Position numbers and translations under genes: made by a program. This document shows, in pieces, positions 44,179 through 48,205 of a DNA stretch of 48,205 nucleotides. Each line of letters begins with the position of its first letter. Position 1 is the first letter of the stretch. The stretch is from Flavobacteriales bacterium (lineage in GTDB: Bacteria; Bacteroidota; Bacteroidia; Flavobacteriales_D; Crocinitomicaceae), in assembly GCA_947475095.1 (NCBI GenBank), contig CANJLG010000016.1:1-48205 (forward strand). The letters are read 5' to 3'. The notes under the pieces were generated by a model. It did no database searches. It was not told the origin of the DNA and was given only the letters and a program-made list of their open reading frames with translations.

Positions 44179-44960
44179 TTCAGTCTATTTTCTCTAAATT
44201 CAACCTTGTGCTATTCGGTTTTTTTGTGATACTTACCTCATCATGTGAAGAGCAAAAAGATCGAAAAGAAGTTTCCGTTGAAGAGTTACCGACACATACT
44301 TCAGACCTAAATTCATACGCTAAACAACACATAGAAAGCGAATTGCGCATTCCTGCTACTGAAAAATACACCTTAAGTATTCACAAAGAAAATTTAGATG
44401 GTGATGATAAGCAAGATGCCATTATTTTGGTTAATCGTTACCAATATGCCATGAATGAGGCTGTTAAATCCAATAATTCTGCAAAACAAGCAGAACTTGG
44501 CTTTATGGGAAACTATAATTACTTTTTTTACTTTGATGGCGCCTTAAACTTAATCTCTCCTCCCCTAGCCATTCCTTCCTCCCCAATGCTTCCACTTAAG
44601 GTTAGTTTTGAAAATATCAGTTCATCATCCTTCAAAGACATACTCATTGATTTTAGAATTCGAAATGCTAGCTATAAAGATTTTTACACTGTTAACAATC
44701 ATACGCCTCGAAGAATTTTTCAATGGAAAAATTTTGATGGCTTAGGAACAACTGAAGCAGAATCTTTTATTTTTAATTACGAACCAGGAAGCTACAGCGA
44801 ATCAAAAGATATAGTCATTTCTAAAGGTCAATTAGGTGATATTCCAAAAAAAGCAGATTTATACATTTACGAGCCTGTAATCACTGCATCAGATAACCAA
44901 GAAACTCTTTTTAAATTCTTTTACATGACTAAGACAGGCAAATACGTTACAAAAAAATAA
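44175..44960 (+). CDS. Hypothetical lipoprotein
   Basis: 261 residues. The N-terminus has a membrane stretch and lipobox (LVLFGFFVILTSSC, Cys about 23), so it should be a periplasmic or outer-membrane lipoprotein. NLDGDDKQDAIILVNRY resembles a calcium-loop or FG-GAP-like strand pattern; the rest (DGALNLISPPL, DILIDFRIRNASY) is beta-rich. Translationally coupled to cmk by ATGA. I recognise no family; the function is unknown. Confidence 0.65.
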   Translation: MIQSIFSKFNLVLFGFFVILTSSCEEQKDRKEVSVEELPTHTSDLNSYAKQHIESELRIPATEKYTLSIHKENLDGDDKQDAIILVNRYQYAMNEAVKSNNSAKQAELGFMGNYNYFFYFDGALNLISPPLAIPSSPMLPLKVSFENISSSSFKDILIDFRIRNASYKDFYTVNNHTPRRIFQWKNFDGLGTTEAESFIFNYEPGSYSESKDIVISKGQLGDIPKKADLYIYEPVITASDNQETLFKFFYMTKTGKYVTKK

Positions 44961-44983
44961 AGATAGATGAAGATTATTTTAAC

Positions 44984-45724
44984 TTAGTCAATCTCGTACT
45001 TCAATCGCATCGTGACATTAGCAGTTTTACGTTTAGAAGACGTATTAAAACTACCTCCCCATTCAAAATCTTCCGAAGAATTTTCGGCTGTAATCTGAAA
45101 AACACCCTGGTCAGCACTTTTCATTTTACCTAAACTACCACCCCCATTCTCAGCAATTTTCATAGCGCGATTGAAGGCATCCTTAGTTGCTTGCTCAATC
45201 ATTGATAATTTTAAAGCGGCTAATTTTGTGTAATAATACTCGGGGACATTTGAATTTAATTCAATACCTGCATCAATTAACTCAGAGACTTCGCGCGATG
45301 TTTTCTCAACAAGATCAACATTTTTAGATTGGATAATCATACATTGCGTTAAATTATATCCAGTAAATAAGGAACTTATTATGTTTCCATTTTCATCGGT
45401 TTCATTTGAATATTCTTTTTTAATAGATGCCGCCTCAATAACAATATCCTTCGTGTCTATTCCCTTCTTTGACAAATATTCTTTGACCAATTTTAAGTCC
45501 ATATTCAATTCATTATACGCCTCCTTTAATGACATGTTCTTGCGAGAAAAATCCGCACGCCAAACAATTAAATCAGAATTAAATGTGGTTTCACCTAAAC
45601 CAGTAACACTAATGGTTGGATCGGCTTTTCCTTTAGAAAGGTATGAATTTCCTAAAATATACCCTGTAATAATAACTGAAAAAGTAATGATTAAGCTTTT
45701 AAAATTCGATTTAAGAAATTCCAT
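44984..45724 (-). CDS. SIMPL-domain (DUF541, YggE-like) protein
   Basis: 246 residues. An N-terminal membrane anchor or signal (about 8-28, FKSLIITFSVIITGYILG) is followed by the SIMPL domain: ISVTGLGETTFNSDL, LSKKGIDTKDIVIEAASIKKEY, GYNLTQCMIIQSKNVD and a closing ANVTMRLKYEI. YggE-like periplasmic proteins are linked to oxidative stress defence, but the mechanism is unknown. It faces the cmk unit and has a 23-nt gap to the lipoprotein stop. Confidence 0.85.
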   Translation of the reverse strand: MEFLKSNFKSLIITFSVIITGYILGNSYLSKGKADPTISVTGLGETTFNSDLIVWRADFSRKNMSLKEAYNELNMDLKLVKEYLSKKGIDTKDIVIEAASIKKEYSNETDENGNIISSLFTGYNLTQCMIIQSKNVDLVEKTSREVSELIDAGIELNSNVPEYYYTKLAALKLSMIEQATKDAFNRAMKIAENGGGSLGKMKSADQGVFQITAENSSEDFEWGGSFNTSSKRKTANVTMRLKYEID

Positions 45725-45726
45725 AG

Positions 45727-46050
45727 AAATTATTTTTTTATAAAATTAATAGTATTCAATTAACGTGGCAATTTAAATTCATAATTTGTTATTGGCTTAT
45801 TTTTATTAATTTAATTAACCTACCTAGAAAAGAAAACGCAGAAAATTATAGGCAGAATTTAGATCCAGGTCACGATTTTAATGGTATTTTTTCAAATTTA
45901 GTTGCATTTATAAGATTGATTCTTTTTGTAAAAACTGATCTTCAAATTTGGCTTGATAAACCCATTCAAGGGCACATTAAAATACTACCAAAAGCAATAA
46001 AGGGTAAAGCGGGCAAGGTAGCATCCTTATTTGTAGAATGTATTGTTTAA
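45727..46050 (+). other. ATG-less open frame, possible gene remnant
   Basis: In this 390-nt gene gap one frame stays open for 107 codons to a TAA at 46048-46050 but has no ATG. The second half (from LPRKENAENYRQNL through QIWLDKPIQG to VASLFVECIV) looks protein-like, with DPGHDFNGIFS and FVKTDLQIW; the first part is hydrophobic A/T-rich filler. It could be the 3' part of a decayed transposase or other gene. I recognise no family and cannot exclude chance. Confidence 0.3.
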
Positions 46051-46114
46051 TTTTGGGAATTATAATGTCATATGTTTTTTTATTCGTTAATTTCGTACAA
46101 TTAAATTACAAACC

Positions 46115-46570
46115 ATGAGAAAAACAATTTTCCTATTTCTAATCGCTTTTTTTGCATTAACAGCCTGTAATAAAAAAAATCAAACGCCTACCTATGAATT
46201 AGGTCAGAAGTGTCTTGGTGGAATTGTTATCAAACTTGATGCTTCAAAAGAACATGGCTTAGTGGCTGCACTTTCAGATCAAGTTACCTTTGCTCAACAC
46301 TTAGACTGGGGTCAATCAAAGGCAGCGTGTGAAGCTTATTCCGAAGGTGGCGCTGGTTGGAGACTTCCTGTTCAAGCTGAATTGGAGTTGATGTATACGC
46401 AAAAAGCTACTATTGGTGGATTTCAATCAAGAGATTATTGGACATCAACTTTAGGAGGAAGCAACAATGCTTGGTCTAAATATTTCGGTACACCCGGAGG
46501 AATCACAACGAGCAATTGGAAACAATTGAGCAATTGCACCCTTTGTTCTAGAGCCGTAAAGGAATTCTAA
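46115..46570 (+). CDS. DUF1566-type lipoprotein
   Basis: 151 residues. The signal sequence and lipobox ALTAC (Cys about 18) precede YELGQKCLGGIVIKLD and the DUF1566/Lcl-type C-terminal domain: GAGWRLPVQAELELMY, RDYWTSTLGG and a final CSRAVKEF. Similar modules occur in many Bacteroidota surface lipoproteins of unknown role and are relatives of the FISUMP-type domain seen at the left edge of the window. A near-consensus TAATTTCG lies at 46088-46095. Confidence 0.75.
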   Translation: MRKTIFLFLIAFFALTACNKKNQTPTYELGQKCLGGIVIKLDASKEHGLVAALSDQVTFAQHLDWGQSKAACEAYSEGGAGWRLPVQAELELMYTQKATIGGFQSRDYWTSTLGGSNNAWSKYFGTPGGITTSNWKQLSNCTLCSRAVKEF

Positions 46571-46767
46571 TAATTATAATTAGTGTTTTTATTTTTATGA
46601 ATTCAATCTGACATAAGACAGTATTATCTTTACAGATGAATACTCATTCTTGTATTCTAAACTAATTCGAGTTGATTAATAAATTTGAGTATTCACAATT
46701 GTACCGATAAAATATTTTAATAATAAAAACAAATATTTCATTTGAAGTTGAAACTATTTTAGTGAAT
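46571..46767. other. A/T-rich gap with no recognisable gene
   Basis: Between the DUF1566 gene and repeat copy B I see only a short palindrome after the stop (TAATTATAATTA) and a -7-like TATCTTTA near 46629 that leads to a nine-codon frame. Together with copy B and the terminator this accounts for the 650-nt gap to 47220. Confidence 0.5.
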
Positions 46768-47027
46768 AGTAGCGTCCGCCCAGACGGAAAAATTCGGCCT
46801 TGAATTTAATGGTTTTTGCTACTGAAGTGAACCTGTTAATTTTTAAAATTTCTGTAAGAACATTTTTGAAAAATTTCAGTTTCAGAAAGGAGTTAAAATT
46901 GTTCGCTACGAGTTGTAAGTAATTTTAAAATAATGATTTGCGAACAAAATAGAAATTCAGTGCCTTGACTTTTTTAGCTTCGCTGCTACTTCGTGGTGTT
47001 TCTTTTTTTGTCAAGAAAAAAAGAAAG
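46768..47027 (-). repeat. Dispersed about 260-bp structured repeat, copy B (inverted to copy A)
   Basis: The reverse complement matches 11474-11711 nearly end to end. It keeps CTTGAC/GTCAAG (with a 22-nt insertion in the loop) and the stem TTGTTCGC/GCGAACAA (46899-46906 with 46940-46947), where copy A has an A-T pair at the eighth position. The insertion shifts the frame and adds a stop, so no protein is conserved between copies. Confidence 0.85.
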
Positions 47028-47134
47028 GAAAATAGAATAATTTCTAAAATTGAGCTAATAATTCGTGTTATAAATTTGATTAGGATTTTGATTGGTGGTA
47101 CTTAAGCATAAACCCAACTATTTATTCTAATTAT

Positions 47135-47169
47135 AAAAAATACCGATGAAGAAAATCTCCATCGGTATT
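47135..47169 (-). terminator. Rho-independent terminator of the TonB-dependent receptor gene
   Basis: AATACCGATG (47139-47148) pairs with CATCGGTATT (47160-47169), a 10-bp perfect stem with an 11-nt loop; on the minus strand it is followed by six T residues. It lies 51 nt after the receptor stop. Confidence 0.85.
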
Positions 47170-47220
47170 AATCATCATGTTTACTAGTTGTCGAATGAAC
47201 TTTGACGACACACAATTAAA

Positions 47221-48205
47221 TTAGAAACTCCCCCTAAGCGTTAGAATAAAATTCCTGCCTGGTGCCGATATATTCGAAGCATATTGACGGTAATTTTGAT
47301 CTAAGATGTTCTCACATGCTACCTGAAAACTTATAGCTTTAGTAATCGAATAAGATACACGAGCATTCAAAGTAAACCAGGAAGGCATTCCATCAACTGT
47401 TGCATATTCAAAATTATCTTCTCCGATCATATTATAATCCTTAATACGCTTCCAACCAGAATAATTAACAAAGAACTCAGTTCTTAATCGATTAACGGAA
47501 GAAATTACGCTGAATTTACCGAAAACTGGAGGAATATGATCTAATGGATAAGGTACAGTATCCGTTACTACACGACCCATTGTATAATTTACAGTTCCTA
47601 AAACAGAAATGTATTTGTTAAGTTGTCCAGCAAGCGCTCCTTCGATCCCATAGATATATGCTTTACCTGCATTTACAGTTGACATAACTTGACTTAATTG
47701 ACCATCATACATAATCGAATCAGCTCCTTGAAATTGGCTATTCTGTGTAATCAAGGCATTCGTCAACTTAGTGTAATAAACATTTACATTTGCACTTAAT
47801 CCTGGCAGGATTTCCTTTGAAACACCTAATTCTCCATTCATGGTGTATTCAACTTTTAAATCAGGATTAGGTACAATTACACTTCCAGGAACAGATTCAA
47901 ATACTTTACTTAAATCATCCACATTAGGCGCTCTAAATCCGGTAGAAAAATTCCCTGTAATTCTCCATGTTTTTGCCGGAAGATAAACAAATCCTAAGTT
48001 GCCATTAAAAGCACTGTTGTTTTGGTTGATGCTATTAAATGGAAATGGAAAATAGGTTTTATCTGTAAAATTAGCGTTCAAACCTACATAGGAAAAACGA
48101 AGTCCATCATTGATAATAAATTTATCACAAACTTCCCAAGTATGGGTTGCATATACTGCCACAGACTTCATAGAAGATCCGCCATCTGGATATCTTGTAC
48201 TGATA
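47221..48205 (-). CDS. TonB-dependent outer-membrane receptor, C-terminal part (5' end outside window)
   Basis: The frame stays open to the window edge, so the Met at 48171 is internal. The 328 visible residues are beta-barrel: WRITGNFSTGFRAPNVDDLS (the classic FRAPN block), GELGVSKEILPGLSANVNVY, AGKAYIYGIEGAL and a final NFILTLRGSF ending in Phe, the outer-membrane assembly signal. It imports siderophores, cobalamin or other ligands with TonB energy; the ligand is unknown because plug and context lie outside the window. Confidence 0.9.
   Translation of the reverse strand, partial: ISTRYPDGGSSMKSVAVYATHTWEVCDKFIINDGLRFSYVGLNANFTDKTYFPFPFNSINQNNSAFNGNLGFVYLPAKTWRITGNFSTGFRAPNVDDLSKVFESVPGSVIVPNPDLKVEYTMNGELGVSKEILPGLSANVNVYYTKLTNALITQNSQFQGADSIMYDGQLSQVMSTVNAGKAYIYGIEGALAGQLNKYISVLGTVNYTMGRVVTDTVPYPLDHIPPVFGKFSVISSVNRLRTEFFVNYSGWKRIKDYNMIGEDNFEYATVDGMPSWFTLNARVSYSITKAISFQVACENILDQNYRQYASNISAPGRNFILTLRGSF

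Overview
The window reads as chromosomal DNA of a Bacteroidota bacterium, most likely order Flavobacteriales. I base this on low GC, many TAnnTTTG promoter -7 boxes (some with an upstream TTG/TTTG), a secreted PKD protein with a type IX secretion (T9SS) C-terminal sorting domain, a TonB-dependent receptor, a FISUMP-type surface protein, and Bacteroidota families such as DUF5606 and the START-like small protein. I cannot name the genus from sequence alone. No rRNA, tRNA, CRISPR array, intact insertion sequence or prophage was seen.

Layout. 1-8.2 kb: end of a FISUMP protein and its terminator; tatA-like/purE; a NamZ-type muramidase diverging from a LolC/E-like permease with overlapping 5' ends; deaD-typA on the minus strand. 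8.3-11.4 kb: a DUF5606 protein, then a minus-strand hisH-hisF-wbpG set that looks like an ammonia-driven sugar amidotransferase rather than histidine biosynthesis, because HisF lacks its first catalytic Asp. 11.4-12.2 kb: repeat island 1. 12.2-22.8 kb: a tightly coupled minus-strand surface-polysaccharide operon (wzt-type ABC ATPase, two methyltransferases, seven glycosyltransferases). 22.9-26.2 kb: a plus-strand T9SS cargo protein of 1071 residues. 26.2-26.7 kb: repeat island 2. 26.7-27.5 kb: wzm, the permease partner of wzt, separated from it by the cargo gene. 27.7-34.6 kb: lolA-like, smpB, recR, an isoprenylcysteine-methyltransferase-like gene, a START-like gene, and lptG followed by two GT4 genes. 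34.6-37.6 kb: minus-strand ffh, an M50 protease and a secreted hypothetical protein. 37.8-40.6 kb: an APC permease plus a Rieske oxygenase. 40.6-45.7 kb: uvrA (first zinc finger degenerate), cmk, a lipoprotein, a SIMPL protein. 45.7-48.2 kb: an ATG-less open frame, a DUF1566 lipoprotein, repeat island 3, and the 3' end of a TonB-dependent receptor.

How it fits together. Much of the window serves the outer envelope: polymer assembly by glycosyltransferases, export by Wzm/Wzt, possible acetamidino decoration by HisHF/WbpG, LPS transport by LptG, lipoprotein handling by LolA-like and LolC/E-like proteins, and a T9SS cargo of the kind that in Porphyromonas is anchored to an exported LPS. Repeat islands 1 and 2 bracket the glycosyltransferase block and share a GC-rich palindrome in the same orientation, so the block may be an exchangeable cassette.

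The most interesting unexplained signal is a dispersed element of about 250 bp, present as two diverged inverted copies (11474-11711 and 46768-47027). It keeps two stems, one with a compensatory A-T to C-G change. The reading frame seen in one copy is destroyed in the other, which suggests a structured noncoding element.
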